NCBI RefSeq assembly: GCF_001425055.1
Contig: NZ_LMDK01000017.1
Coordinates: forward strand, 124,001 to 188,000
Direction: 5' to 3'
DNA length: 64,000 bases
Origin: Pelomonas sp. Root1237
GTDB taxonomy: Bacteria > Pseudomonadota > Gammaproteobacteria > Burkholderiales > Burkholderiaceae_C
Within the stretch, counting starts at the first letter, position 1; every line of letters starts with the position of its first letter. Positions 45,456 through 53,948 of the stretch are shown here, one piece after another. A program made the translations under genes and the position numbers. Under the pieces are notes generated by a model, which made no database searches, was not told where the DNA came from, and saw nothing but the letters and a program-made list of their open reading frames with translations.

Positions 45456-45644
45456 ATGAAGACCCTGCTCACCGCCCTCGTCACCGCCCTCGCCATCGCT
45501 GCCCCGGCGGCCGAGGCGCGCGTGGCCCAGCACCACAAGACCAGCCAGGCCAGCAGCGGCATCCATGCCAAGACCGCCGCCAAGAAGACGACCAAGGCCA
45601 AGCACAAGAAGGCGGCCAAGAAGGGCCACAAGAAATCGGCCTGA
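45456..45644 (+). CDS. Small exported Lys-rich protein
   Basis: A 62-residue protein too short for many gene callers. Signal peptide MKTLLTALVTALAIAAPAAEA, then a mature part of about 41 residues made of His, Ala and Lys repeats (KTAAKKTTKAKHKKAAKKGH). TTGGAG is placed seven bases before ATG. The composition resembles histone-like or acid-shock-type periplasmic peptides. It could bind DNA, LPS or polyphosphate; no direct evidence. It ends just before an inverted-repeat element. Confidence 0.7.
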   Translation: MKTLLTALVTALAIAAPAAEARVAQHHKTSQASSGIHAKTAAKKTTKAKHKKAAKKGHKKSA

Positions 45645-45654
45645 GCTGCTGAAA

Positions 45655-45927
45655 CCTAGGAGGCTGTCGGGCTTGGGGTCGGGTGCGCGCCAGGGCGAGT
45701 TGCGGGGTGAGACAAGGCGCGGGCGAGGCGTGTGGCGGGCCACACAACGAGTTCGCAACGCCGGATCGCCCCGCAAATCGCCCTGGCCCTGCGGGTTGGG
45801 CCTGCAAGGGCGCCGATCCTGCGTTGCAAATGCTCGCGGTACGCCCGGTACCGCTGCGCTTTGCGCCTTGTCTCAGCACCCTGCAGGCCCAACGCGCACC
45901 CGACCCCAAGCCCGACAGCCTCCTAGG
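45655..45927. repeat. 273-bp element with 35-bp perfect terminal inverted repeats (MITE-like, copy 2)
   Basis: The ends at 45655-45689 and 45893-45927 are perfect 35-bp inverted repeats starting with the palindrome CCTAGG. Inside are further nested inverted repeats (for example 45690-45707 against 45774-45791; GTTGGGCCTGCA near 45794 against TGCAGGCCCAAC near 45882). The core 45823-45870 matches the centre of copy 1 (38341-38389) but with stem GCGGTAC/GTACCGC. No open frame of its own. Its right end supplies the last codon and stop of the gene at 45923-46774. Confidence 0.75.
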
Positions 45928-46774
45928 GCCGGATGAAGTAGCGCGCCGGGATAGCACGCGTTGCCTCACTCAGCCCGGGGTTGTCGATCTGCAGCACGCG
46001 GCGCTCGGCCAACCGGGCCTGCGCGAGCCCCGCATGCCGGGCAGCGAACAGCGTGTTGAACGAGCCGTCTTCGAAGGCCCGCGTCAGCCCCTCGGTGATG
46101 GCCGCGTGGCGCTCGCCGTCCCCGCGACGCACGAAGAGCAGGCGCGCGAACGGGTAGACCAGGGCGAGGTCGGGCTCCACGACAACATCCGGCGCCAACG
46201 CCTGCCATTGGGTCAGCAGGCCGTGGATCTCGTTCAGGCCCAGGGGCAAGTAGTCGAAGCGGCCCGCCTGCAACTGGCGGAACAACGTCGGCAGATCGCT
46301 GCCGCTAACAACCCCCAGGCCGGCGGCGAGCAGCAACTGCGTATCGGGCCAGTCCTGGCCCTGACCGGCACGCAGCCGGGCGAGGCCGGCCAGGTCGTGC
46401 ACCGCGCGGAACGCGGGCACCATGCCGGCACGGACCAGCAACAGTCGCCAGCCACTGAGGCCTCGGTCGACAGGCAGGTGCACCGGCTGAAAACGGGCTT
46501 CGAAGGCTCGACTGGTGCCCATGTCTATCACGTCGATTTCGCCCGTCTCAAGCTGGTACAGCGAGCGCCGGTAGTTGGTGGACGTGGGCGCCAGCAACAG
46601 CTCGAAGGGCCGCCCCCATTTCTGCAGCGCCAGGCGCAGCCCTTGGAAGCCGAAGGCCTCTTCGCCCTGGTCGTTGACGCGCGGGTAGACGAAGCGCAGC
46701 GGCGCGGCCTCAGCCCGCACCCAGGGCGCCACACCGGCAGCCAGCATGGAGGCGAGGAAACGAGCGCGCAACAT
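45923..46774 (-). CDS. Periplasmic substrate-binding-like protein
   Basis: A 283-residue exported protein with a short signal peptide (through VRAEA) and a family-3 solute-binding-like fold (FVYPRVNDQGEEAFGFQGLRLALQKW, LYQLETGEIDVIDMGTS). Such stand-alone proteins are frequent in betaproteobacteria and often lack a transporter, as here. The stop codon TAG lies inside the terminal repeat of the adjacent MITE-like element, so the natural C-terminus may have been altered by its insertion. Confidence 0.75.
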   Translation of the reverse strand: MLRARFLASMLAAGVAPWVRAEAAPLRFVYPRVNDQGEEAFGFQGLRLALQKWGRPFELLLAPTSTNYRRSLYQLETGEIDVIDMGTSRAFEARFQPVHLPVDRGLSGWRLLLVRAGMVPAFRAVHDLAGLARLRAGQGQDWPDTQLLLAAGLGVVSGSDLPTLFRQLQAGRFDYLPLGLNEIHGLLTQWQALAPDVVVEPDLALVYPFARLLFVRRGDGERHAAITEGLTRAFEDGSFNTLFAARHAGLAQARLAERRVLQIDNPGLSEATRAIPARYFIRP

Positions 46775-46843
46775 GTAGCGAGCCTAGCGAATCAAGGCGC
46801 GCCGTGGGCTAGGGTTTGAGTCCGTTGCGCGCCGGCCGGGTGC

Positions 46844-47419
46844 TCACTCTCGTTCGAACTTGAACACGGCCACGCTGGCCATCAGATTGGGCCGCGTGCG
46901 CACCACGCCGCCATCCTGCAGGCCGAAACTGTCCAGGATCTTGAGCCGGTTCTTGCGCGCCAGCACGCCGAAGTCGGCAAAGGTGCCGACGCGGATATTG
47001 GGTGTGTCGTACCACTCGTAGGGCAGGGCTCGGGTGACTGGCATGCGTCCGAACAGCACCTGCAGCCGGTTGGGCCAGTGGGCGAAGTTGGGGAAGCTGA
47101 CGATGCCCATCTTGCCCACGCGCGCCGTCTCCTTGAGCATGGCCTCGGCGTTGCGCAGGTTCTGCAGCGTCTCCAGCTGCAGCACGACGTCGAAGCTCTG
47201 CTCCTCGAAGATGGCCAGGCCCTCTTCCAGGTTGCGCTGGATGACGTTGACACCGCGCTTCACGCAGGCCAGCAGGTTGGCGTCGTCCAGTTCCACGCCG
47301 TAGCCGCTGCAGCCCTTGTGCTTGATGAGGTGCTCAAGCAGCTCGCCGGTGCCGCAGCCCAGGTCGAGCACACGTGAGCCGGGCGGCACCAGCGCCGCGA
47401 TGGCCGGGTCGAAGCTCAT
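46844..47419 (-). CDS. metW: Methionine biosynthesis protein MetW
   Basis: A 191-residue methyltransferase-fold protein that activates or partners MetX. The SAM loop is [15 protein letters not shown], with [13 protein letters not shown] and the MetW-typical [23 protein letters not shown] at 47419 overlaps the metX stop (ATGA). Transcribed with metX under the SAM-II riboswitch. Confidence 0.93.
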   Translation of the reverse strand: MSFDPAIAALVPPGSRVLDLGCGTGELLEHLIKHKGCSGYGVELDDANLLACVKRGVNVIQRNLEEGLAIFEEQSFDVVLQLETLQNLRNAEAMLKETARVGKMGIVSFPNFAHWPNRLQVLFGRMPVTRALPYEWYDTPNIRVGTFADFGVLARKNRLKILDSFGLQDGGVVRTRPNLMASVAVFKFERE

Positions 47420-48588
47420 ATGGCCACCCCCTTCAGCTGCAAGCCGGCGGGCCGCTCCAGGCTCGTGGCGATGCGCTCGAAATAGGCCCCCAGCACACCG
47501 TGATAGCGCGGATCGTCGAGCAGGAAGGCGTCGTGACCATGCGGCGCGTCGATCTCCGCATAGGACACGTCCAGCCGGTTGTCGAGCAGGGCCTTGACGA
47601 TCTCGCGTGAACGGTCGGGCGAGAAGCGCCAGTCGGTCGTGAAGCTGACGATGAGGAACTTGGCGCGAGCGGTTGCGAAGGCGCGCGTCAGGTCGCCGCC
47701 ATGCTCGGAGGCCGGGTCGAAGTAGTCGAGCGCACGGGTGATGAGCAGATAGGTGTTGGCGTCGAAGTAGTCGCTGAACTTGTCGCCCTGGTAGCGCAGA
47801 TAGCTCTCGATCTGGAACTCGATGTCCTGCGTCGAATAGCCCAGCGCACCGCCCTTGAGCTCGCGGCCGAACTTCTCGGCCATGACGTCGTCGCTCAGGT
47901 AGGTGATGTGGCCGATCATGCGTGCCACCCGAAGGCCACGCTTGGGCACCACGCCGTGGGCGTAGAAGTGGCCGCCGTGAAAATCGGGGTCGGTGACGAT
48001 GGCGCGGCGCGCGACCTCGTTGAAAGCGATGTTCTGCGCCGACAGATTCGGCGCGGTCGCGACGGCAATGCAGTGGCTCACGCGCTCGGGATAGCGCAGC
48101 GCCCAGTCCAGCGCCTGCATGCCGCCCAAGGACCCACCCAGCACGGCTGCCAGCTTCAGGATGCCGAAGCGCTCGACCAGGCGGGCCTGGGAATCCACCC
48201 AGTCCTGCACGGTGATGACGGGGAAGTCGGCGCCCCAGGCCCGGCCCGTGGCGGGGTTGACATGCATGGGGCCGGTCGAGCCGAAGCAGGAACCGAGGTT
48301 GTTGACGCCGATGACGAAGAACTTGTCGGTGTCCAGCGGCTTGCCCGGGCCGATGAGGTTGTCCCACCAGCCCTCGCTCTTGGCTTGGCCGGCCAGGGTG
48401 CCGGCGACATGGTGGCTGGCATTCAGCGCATGGCAGACCAGCACGGCATTGCTGCGCTCGGCATTGAGCTGGCCATAGGTCTCGACCATCAGGTCGTAGG
48501 CCGGCAGGCTGGCCCCGCTGCGCAGCGGCAGCGGTTCGTCGAAATGAAAACTCTGCGGCGACACGTCGCCGACGCTACGGCCCGTCAT
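47416..48588 (-). CDS. metX: Homoserine O-acyltransferase
   Basis: A 390-residue alpha/beta-hydrolase that acylates homoserine, the first committed step of methionine synthesis. The nucleophile is Ser in [14 protein letters not shown]; the Asp ([11 protein letters not shown]) and His (HGHDAFLLD) complete the triad. Acetyl or succinyl preference cannot be read safely here. ATG at 48588 has GGAG 11 bases upstream. Upstream sequence is the riboswitch and terminator, so longer starts are rejected. Confidence 0.94.
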   Translation of the reverse strand: MTGRSVGDVSPQSFHFDEPLPLRSGASLPAYDLMVETYGQLNAERSNAVLVCHALNASHHVAGTLAGQAKSEGWWDNLIGPGKPLDTDKFFVIGVNNLGSCFGSTGPMHVNPATGRAWGADFPVITVQDWVDSQARLVERFGILKLAAVLGGSLGGMQALDWALRYPERVSHCIAVATAPNLSAQNIAFNEVARRAIVTDPDFHGGHFYAHGVVPKRGLRVARMIGHITYLSDDVMAEKFGRELKGGALGYSTQDIEFQIESYLRYQGDKFSDYFDANTYLLITRALDYFDPASEHGGDLTRAFATARAKFLIVSFTTDWRFSPDRSREIVKALLDNRLDVSYAEIDAPHGHDAFLLDDPRYHGVLGAYFERIATSLERPAGLQLKGVAI

Positions 48589-48602
48589 GGCCTTACTCCA
48601 AT

Positions 48603-48696
48603 AAAAAACCGGCGCCACTGTTGCGGGACGCCGGCTGATCGGAGCCCTGTTTAGCGGCATTTATTGAGCGCCCGCAATCCGGAACAAATCGGCGCT
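48603..48696 (-). promoter_or_regulatory. SAM-II riboswitch with terminator controlling metX-metW
   Basis: On the minus strand the aptamer (48696-48645) has P1 AGCGCC/GGCGCT. Its loop begins GAUUU and contains AUUGC. The conserved 3' part AAUAAAUGCCGCUAAACAGGG pattern (split here across 48667-48645) matches the SAM-II consensus ending UAAAUGUAGCUAAAAAGGG. A CCGGCG/CGCCGG hairpin (48634-48609) with six Us follows as a terminator, then the metX ribosome site. A TAGAAT -10 box at 48711-48706 overlaps the TAG stop of the chemoreceptor gene and places the transcript start at the aptamer. Methionine abundance would switch metXW off. Confidence 0.82.
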
Positions 48697-48708
48697 ATGC
48701 GGCGGATT

Positions 48709-50280
48709 CTAGGCGTTCCCGTCGAGCCTGAACTGCGCCACCGCGCCCGTCAGCAACTGCAGCTGCTGGCGCAGGCTGTCGGCGGCGGCGGCAGACTCCT
48801 CCACCAGCGCAGCGTTCTGCTGCGTCATGTGATCGAGCTGGCTGACCGCGCCGTTGATCTGGCCGATGCGCGAGCTCTGGTCGGCCGCACCGGCCGCCAC
48901 CTCGCCGATCATGTCGCTGACCTTTTGCACGTTGTCGACGATCTCCTGCATGGTGGTGCCAGCATGCTGCACGAGCCGGGAGCCCGTCTCGGTGCGCTCC
49001 AGGCTGGCCGCGATCAGCGACTTGATCTCGCGCGCCGCGTCGGCCGAGCGCTGCGCGAGCAGGCGCACCTCGCTGGCGACGACCGCGAAGCCGCGCCCCT
49101 GTTCGCCGGCGCGCGCCGCCTCGACGGCCGCGTTCAGCGCCAGGATGTTGGTCTGGAAGGCGATGCTGTCGATCAGTCCGAGGATGTCGCCGATGCGGCG
49201 CGAACTGGTGTTGATCTGCTCCATCGTCGCGACGACGTCGGCCACCTCCTGGCCGCCGCGACGCGCGACTTCGGCTGCGCCTTCGGCCAACTGGCGAGCC
49301 TTGCCGGCGGCATCGGCGCCATGGCGCACGCCGCTGGTCAGGTCTTCCATCGAACTGGTCGTCTGCTGCAGGCTGGACGCCGCCTGCTCGGTGCGCTGGC
49401 TCAGGTCCTGGTTACCCGACGCGACCTCGGTGCTGGCCGTCTCGATGCTCATCGCCGAGGTCTTCACCTGCCGCACCAGGTCGCGCAGGCTGGATTGCAT
49501 CGCATCCAGGGCGCGCAACAGCTCGGAGGCTTCGTCGCGACCGACGATGCGGATGGCGTTGTTCAGGTCGCCGCTGGCGATGGACTGGGCCACGCTGCCG
49601 GCATAGCGCATCGGGCTGGTGATGGTGGACGAGTTGATCAGCGTGAGCGGCACGACGAGCACCATGACGAGGACCAGCACGGCCAGCGATCGCCAGGCGA
49701 TGCGGCCCATCTCGGCGCCGAACTCGGCCTCGGTGGCCTTGGCCTGGGCATCGATGAGGGCGGCGATGCTCTCAACGCGCTTCTCGGTCTCGCGCATCGC
49801 TGCCTTGGGCCGGTTCAACATGCGGTCGGCCACCTTGGCGGTGTCAAAGCCGCCGGCCTCGATCTGGTTGAGCACCGGCTGGGCCGCCGTGCGGTAGTCC
49901 TGCAGGAACTTCAGCGCCTCGGCCGCCACGGCCTTGTTCTCCTCCCGCGTGCCCTCCTGCAGGCCCTGCAGCGCCGCTACCAGACGCTGGGCTGCGGCGT
50001 CCCAGCGCTGGCGGAACTGCTTGACCTGCTCGGGCGTCTCGTAGGCGATGACCATCTCCTTTTCCTCCAGCCGCACGTCGGCCAGCCCCTGGCGGATGGC
50101 GGCCAGGTGCTGCAGGTCGCGCATCGCATGCGTGGTGACGTCGACATTGAGCGCCATCAGCTGGCGGCCGCCAAGCAAGCCGGTCACGCCCAAAGCGGCA
50201 AACATCAGCAGCACCAGCAAGATGGCCCCGTGCATGCGGGTGCGGATGGTGAAGCTGCGCATCCAGGTGGCGAGGTCCAT
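48709..50280 (-). CDS. Methyl-accepting chemotaxis protein
   Basis: A 523-residue chemoreceptor. N-terminal membrane helix (GAILLVLLMFAALGVTGLL), a four-helix-bundle periplasmic sensor (about residues 35-185), second helix (LAVLVLVMVLVVPLTLI), HAMP, and the signalling hairpin with AARAGEQGRGFAVVASEVR. The ligand is unknown. No che genes are adjacent. Its stop codon doubles as part of the metX promoter. Confidence 0.93.
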   Translation of the reverse strand: MDLATWMRSFTIRTRMHGAILLVLLMFAALGVTGLLGGRQLMALNVDVTTHAMRDLQHLAAIRQGLADVRLEEKEMVIAYETPEQVKQFRQRWDAAAQRLVAALQGLQEGTREENKAVAAEALKFLQDYRTAAQPVLNQIEAGGFDTAKVADRMLNRPKAAMRETEKRVESIAALIDAQAKATEAEFGAEMGRIAWRSLAVLVLVMVLVVPLTLINSSTITSPMRYAGSVAQSIASGDLNNAIRIVGRDEASELLRALDAMQSSLRDLVRQVKTSAMSIETASTEVASGNQDLSQRTEQAASSLQQTTSSMEDLTSGVRHGADAAGKARQLAEGAAEVARRGGQEVADVVATMEQINTSSRRIGDILGLIDSIAFQTNILALNAAVEAARAGEQGRGFAVVASEVRLLAQRSADAAREIKSLIAASLERTETGSRLVQHAGTTMQEIVDNVQKVSDMIGEVAAGAADQSSRIGQINGAVSQLDHMTQQNAALVEESAAAADSLRQQLQLLTGAVAQFRLDGNA

Positions 50281-50410
50281 GTTCGTGTCTCCTAGTTAGG
50301 CCGCTTGGGCAGCGGCCTCGTTGCCTGCATGCTAGTGAAGCGGCTACTGATGGCAAGCGACCTTTTGCCGCAACTTGTGGTTACTGAACACTTGACCAAT
50401 AATCGCCGAC

Positions 50411-51040
50411 ATGCCCCGCCCCAGCCAGGATCAGGATCAAGCCCTGCTCGCCGCCGGCGCCGCCCTCTACCCGGGGCTCGGCTGCGCGGGTCTGTCGGTG
50501 CGCCGCGTGGCCGAGGCGGCCGGCGTCAACCCGGCCATGGTCCACTACCACTTCGGCAGCAAGGACGCCTTCCTGCGCGCCTTGCTGCAGCGGCATTACG
50601 AGGAGATGTTCAGCGCGCTGTCGCTGAGCAGCCAAGGTGAAGCCGATGTCATGGAGCGACTGGCCACGGCCCTGCTGGGCGTGGCGCGCTTTGTGCGCGA
50701 GCACCGGCCGCTGATCGCGCGGGTCTGGGCCGATGCTCAGGCCGGTCAGGGCGTGGCCCAGGATTTCTTGCGCGCCAACGCGCCGCGCCACCTGGGCGTG
50801 CTGCTTGCCCTGCTGCAGGAGGCCGAGGCGCGCGACTGCCTGCCGCGGCAACCGCTGCTGACACGCTTTTCCTTCCTGATGGGCGCAGTCGTTGCGCCGC
50901 TGATCCTGGTCGGCGGCATGAAATCCATCGATGTGGTCCCCCCCGCGCTGCTGGCCGCGGTGGACGACGAAGTGCTGTCGGATGCGGCCTTGCAACGGCG
51001 CATCGAATGGGCGCTGCTCGGCCTGGCCAGCGGCGTCTGA
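50411..51040 (+). CDS. TetR-family regulator (CecR-like)
   Basis: A 209-residue regulator with an N-terminal TetR helix-turn-helix (AGLSVRRVAEAAGVNPAMVHYHFGSKDAFL in two parts around residues 25-60) and a CecR-like C-terminal domain. It is followed nine bases later by a membrane fusion lipoprotein and an ABC exporter, the layout of cecR-ybhGFSR. A partial palindrome TGAACACTTGACCA lies 37 to 24 bases upstream of its start and could be its operator. Confidence 0.88.
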   Translation: MPRPSQDQDQALLAAGAALYPGLGCAGLSVRRVAEAAGVNPAMVHYHFGSKDAFLRALLQRHYEEMFSALSLSSQGEADVMERLATALLGVARFVREHRPLIARVWADAQAGQGVAQDFLRANAPRHLGVLLALLQEAEARDCLPRQPLLTRFSFLMGAVVAPLILVGGMKSIDVVPPALLAAVDDEVLSDAALQRRIEWALLGLASGV

Positions 51041-51049
51041 GGAGTCGAC

Positions 51050-51991
51050 ATGAAACGAATCCTTCCCTTGCTCGCCGTGCTGCTGGTCGGCTGCGGCGAC
51101 AAGCCGCCCGAGGGCTGGACGGGTTATGCCGAGGCCGAATTGGTCTATATCGCGCCGCCGGTGGCCGGTCGGCTGGCCACGCTGGCCGTTCGCTCCGGCG
51201 AGGCCGTCACCGCCGGCCAGGCGCTGTTCGAACTGGACGCGACACCCGAGGTCGCGGCCGACGCCGAGGCCAGCGCACGCGCGCGAAGCGCGCAGGCCCA
51301 GGCACAGGATGCCGACAAGGGCCGGCGCGGCCCTGAGCTGGCCGTCACGAAGGCTCAACTCGACCAGGCCCGCGCTGCTGAACGCCTGGCCAGCATCGAC
51401 CTGACGCGCCAGCAGGAGTTGCTAGGCCGGGGCTTCGTCGCCCAGGCTCGCGTCGACGACGCCGCGACGGTGCTGGCTCAGGCCCGTGCTCGCGTGATGG
51501 AGCTGGACGCCGCGTTGCAAGTGGGCCGGCTGCCGGCGCGGGATGACGAGCGCAATGCCGCCCGCGCTCTGGCCGACGCAGCCCAGAGCGGCCGCGCGCA
51601 GACAGCCTGGCGCGTCGAGCAGAAGCGCCAGAGCGCGCCCATGCCGGCGCGCGTGCAGGACGTCTTCCTGCGTCCCGGCGAGTGGGTGGCCGCCGGCCAA
51701 CCCGTGCTGGCCCTGCTGCCGCCGGCCAACCGCAAGGCGCGCTTCTACGTGCCGCAGTCGGCGCTCGGCGGCTTGAAGCTGGATGCGCCGGTGAACTTGC
51801 GCTGCGACGGCTGTGGCGCAGCCATTGCGGCGCGCATCAGCTTCATCGCCGCCGGCCCGGAATACACGCCACCAGTCATCTATTCCAACCAGCAGCGCGA
51901 CAAACTCGTCTTCCTTGTCGAGGCGCGGCCGGTGAAGGCCGAGGACGCGGAGCGCTTGCATCCGGGGCAGCCGTTGGATGTCACGCCATGA
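51050..51991 (+). CDS. HlyD-family membrane fusion lipoprotein (YbhG-like)
   Basis: A 313-residue periplasmic adaptor. Signal peptide with lipobox LVGC (Cys15). The biotinyl-lipoyl halves are around residues 30-65 (YIAPPVAGRLATLAVRSGEA) and 190-220 (RVQDVFLRPGEWVAAGQPVL), separated by a long coiled coil (residues 70-180). It links the inner-membrane ABC exporter to an outer-membrane channel, which is not in this window. The stop overlaps the ATPase start (ATGA). Confidence 0.9.
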   Translation: MKRILPLLAVLLVGCGDKPPEGWTGYAEAELVYIAPPVAGRLATLAVRSGEAVTAGQALFELDATPEVAADAEASARARSAQAQAQDADKGRRGPELAVTKAQLDQARAAERLASIDLTRQQELLGRGFVAQARVDDAATVLAQARARVMELDAALQVGRLPARDDERNAARALADAAQSGRAQTAWRVEQKRQSAPMPARVQDVFLRPGEWVAAGQPVLALLPPANRKARFYVPQSALGGLKLDAPVNLRCDGCGAAIAARISFIAAGPEYTPPVIYSNQQRDKLVFLVEARPVKAEDAERLHPGQPLDVTP

Positions 51992-52821
51992 CGGCGCCGA
52001 GCGCAGGGCCGCCCCAAGCCGGCGCGCATCCCCTCGGGGGATCGGGCGCGGTACACCGCGACCGAGGGGCCAGCGACCTCGAGCTGGCCATTGATGTCCG
52101 GGGGCTGAGCAAGTCCTACGGCAACCGCAAGGTGGTCGACGGCGTCGACATGCAGGTCGCCACCGGCCGCATCGTCGGCTTCCTTGGCCCCAATGGCAGC
52201 GGCAAGACGACGTCGTTGCGCATGCTGTGCGGGCTGCTGACGCCCGACGCCGGGGAAGGGAAGGTATTGGGCCTGGACTTCCGCCGCCAGGCCGCCGAGG
52301 TCAAGCGCCAGGTCGGCTACATGACGCAGAAGTTCGGCCTCTACGAAGACCTGTCGATCCGCGAGAACCTGGACTTCATCGCGCGGCTGTTCTCGATGGA
52401 AAACCGCAAGCAAGCCGTCGACGATGCGCTGGAGCGCCTGGGCCTGAAGAGCCGCGAGAAGCAATTGGCCGGCGCGCTGTCCGGCGGCTGGAAGCAGCGC
52501 CTGGCCCTGGCCGCCTGCCTGCTGCACAAGCCTCGCCTGTTGCTGCTGGATGAACCCACGGCCGGCGTCGACCCCAAGGCGCGGCGCGAGTTCTGGGACC
52601 AGATCCGCCAGCTCGCTCAGGAGGGCATCACCGTGCTCGTGTCCACCCACTACATGGACGAAGCCGAGCGCTGCGACGAGCTGGTCTACATCGCCTACGG
52701 CCGCGTGCTGGCGCGTGGCACGGCAGCATCCGTCGTGCAGGAGGCGGGCGCCAAGGATCTCGAAGACGCCTTCGTCAAGCTCGTCGGCCAGGCCACTGAC
52801 AACTATTCGGAAGCGCACTGA
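51988..52821 (+). CDS. ABC exporter ATP-binding protein (YbhF-like) with repeat-derived N-terminus
   Basis: A 277-residue ATPase. The conserved domain begins near residue 32 (LELAIDVRGLSKSYG), with Walker A GPNGSGKT, signature LSGGWKQR, Walker B LLLLDEP and the H-loop STHYMDE. The only start codon that fits is ATG 51988, overlapping the upstream stop. Residues 2-30 are then encoded by a copy of the dispersed GC-rich repeat found elsewhere between genes (55339, 61972). These residues are Gly/Ala/Pro-rich and unlike any ABC protein start. Confidence 0.88.
   Translation: MTAPSAGPPQAGAHPLGGSGAVHRDRGASDLELAIDVRGLSKSYGNRKVVDGVDMQVATGRIVGFLGPNGSGKTTSLRMLCGLLTPDAGEGKVLGLDFRRQAAEVKRQVGYMTQKFGLYEDLSIRENLDFIARLFSMENRKQAVDDALERLGLKSREKQLAGALSGGWKQRLALAACLLHKPRLLLLDEPTAGVDPKARREFWDQIRQLAQEGITVLVSTHYMDEAERCDELVYIAYGRVLARGTAASVVQEAGAKDLEDAFVKLVGQATDNYSEAH
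51994..52074. repeat. Dispersed GC-rich intergenic repeat, copy A (inside a coding region)
   Basis: It shares the frame CCGAGCGCAGGGCCG..., AGCCGGC, CGCATCCCCTCGGGGG and a closing GAGGGGCC with the copies at 55339 and 61972. Here it is read through as the start of the ABC ATPase, in frame and without stops. Confidence 0.65.
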
Positions 52822-53948
52822 TGCAGTCCCTGGCCCGCATCGTCGCCATCGCGCTGAAGGAAGTGCAGCAGATGCTGCGCGACAAGCTCACCTTCGCGAT
52901 GGCGGTGGGCGTGCCCATCATGCAGCTGGTGCTGTTCGGCTATGCCATCAACACCGACCCCAAGGGCCTGCCCACGGCCGTCGTCTCGCAGGACACCAGC
53001 CCGATGGCACACAGCCTGGTCGCGGCGCTGCAGACGAGTGGCTACTTCCACATCGTCGAGAGCGGCATCGCGGAGTCGCGCGGGGACGCGCTGCTGCAGA
53101 GAGGCGACATCCAGTTCCTCGTCGTCGTACCGGACGACTTCGGCGCCCGCGTCGTGCGCGGCGAGAAACCGGCCGTGCTGATCGCGGCCGACGCGACCGA
53201 CCCGTCGGCCGGCGGCAACGCCATCGCCGCGCTGAGCCAACTCGGCCAGACGGCGCTGAACCGCGACCTGCGCGGTGCCCTGGGCTCGCGGGCCCCGCAG
53301 CCCCTGCCCTTCGAGGTGCGCATCCAGCGCCGCTACAACCCCGAAGGCCTGTCGCGCTACAACATCGTGCCCGGGTTGGTCGGCACCATCCTGACGATGA
53401 CCATGGTCATGCTGACGGCGCTGGCCATGACGCGAGAACGCGAGCGCGGCACGATGGAGAACCTGCTGGCCACGCCGGTGCGGCCCTTCGAGGTCATGGC
53501 CGGCAAGATCCTGCCCTATATCGTGCTGGGCTATGTGCAGCTGGGCGTCATCCTCGGCGCGGCCTTTGCGCTCTTCAACGTGCCCATGGTGGGCAGCGTG
53601 ACGCTGCTGCTGGCCATGATCGGCGTCTTCATGCTGGCCAACCTGGGCGTGGGCTTCACCTTCTCGACGCTGGCGCAGAACCAGCTGCAGGCCCTGCAGC
53701 TGACCTTCTTCTTTTTCCTGCCGTCCATGTTGCTGTCGGGCTTCATGTTCCCTTTTCGCGGCATGCCGCAATGGGCGCAATACCTGGGCGAGGTGCTGCC
53801 GCTGACCCACTTCCTGCGCATCGTGCGCGGCGTCATGCTCAAGGGCTCGGGCGCAGCCGAGCTGCTGCCGGAGTTGTGGCCCATGCTGGCCTTTCTGGCC
53901 GCGGCGGGTGGCATCGCATTGCTGCGCTACCGGCAGACTCTCGACTGA
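52821..53948 (+). CDS. ABC-2 type exporter permease (YbhS/YbhR-like)
   Basis: A 375-residue inner-membrane permease of the ABC-2 group. N-terminal helix (FAMAVGVPIMQLVLFGYAI), a large periplasmic loop (about residues 45-175), then five helices, with the signature TRERERGTMENLLATPVRP and the C-terminal MLLSGFMFPFRGMP. Its ATG shares a base with the ATPase stop. E. coli has two permeases (YbhS, YbhR); only one is present here, so it may work as a homodimer. Confidence 0.9.
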   Translation: MQSLARIVAIALKEVQQMLRDKLTFAMAVGVPIMQLVLFGYAINTDPKGLPTAVVSQDTSPMAHSLVAALQTSGYFHIVESGIAESRGDALLQRGDIQFLVVVPDDFGARVVRGEKPAVLIAADATDPSAGGNAIAALSQLGQTALNRDLRGALGSRAPQPLPFEVRIQRRYNPEGLSRYNIVPGLVGTILTMTMVMLTALAMTRERERGTMENLLATPVRPFEVMAGKILPYIVLGYVQLGVILGAAFALFNVPMVGSVTLLLAMIGVFMLANLGVGFTFSTLAQNQLQALQLTFFFFLPSMLLSGFMFPFRGMPQWAQYLGEVLPLTHFLRIVRGVMLKGSGAAELLPELWPMLAFLAAAGGIALLRYRQTLD

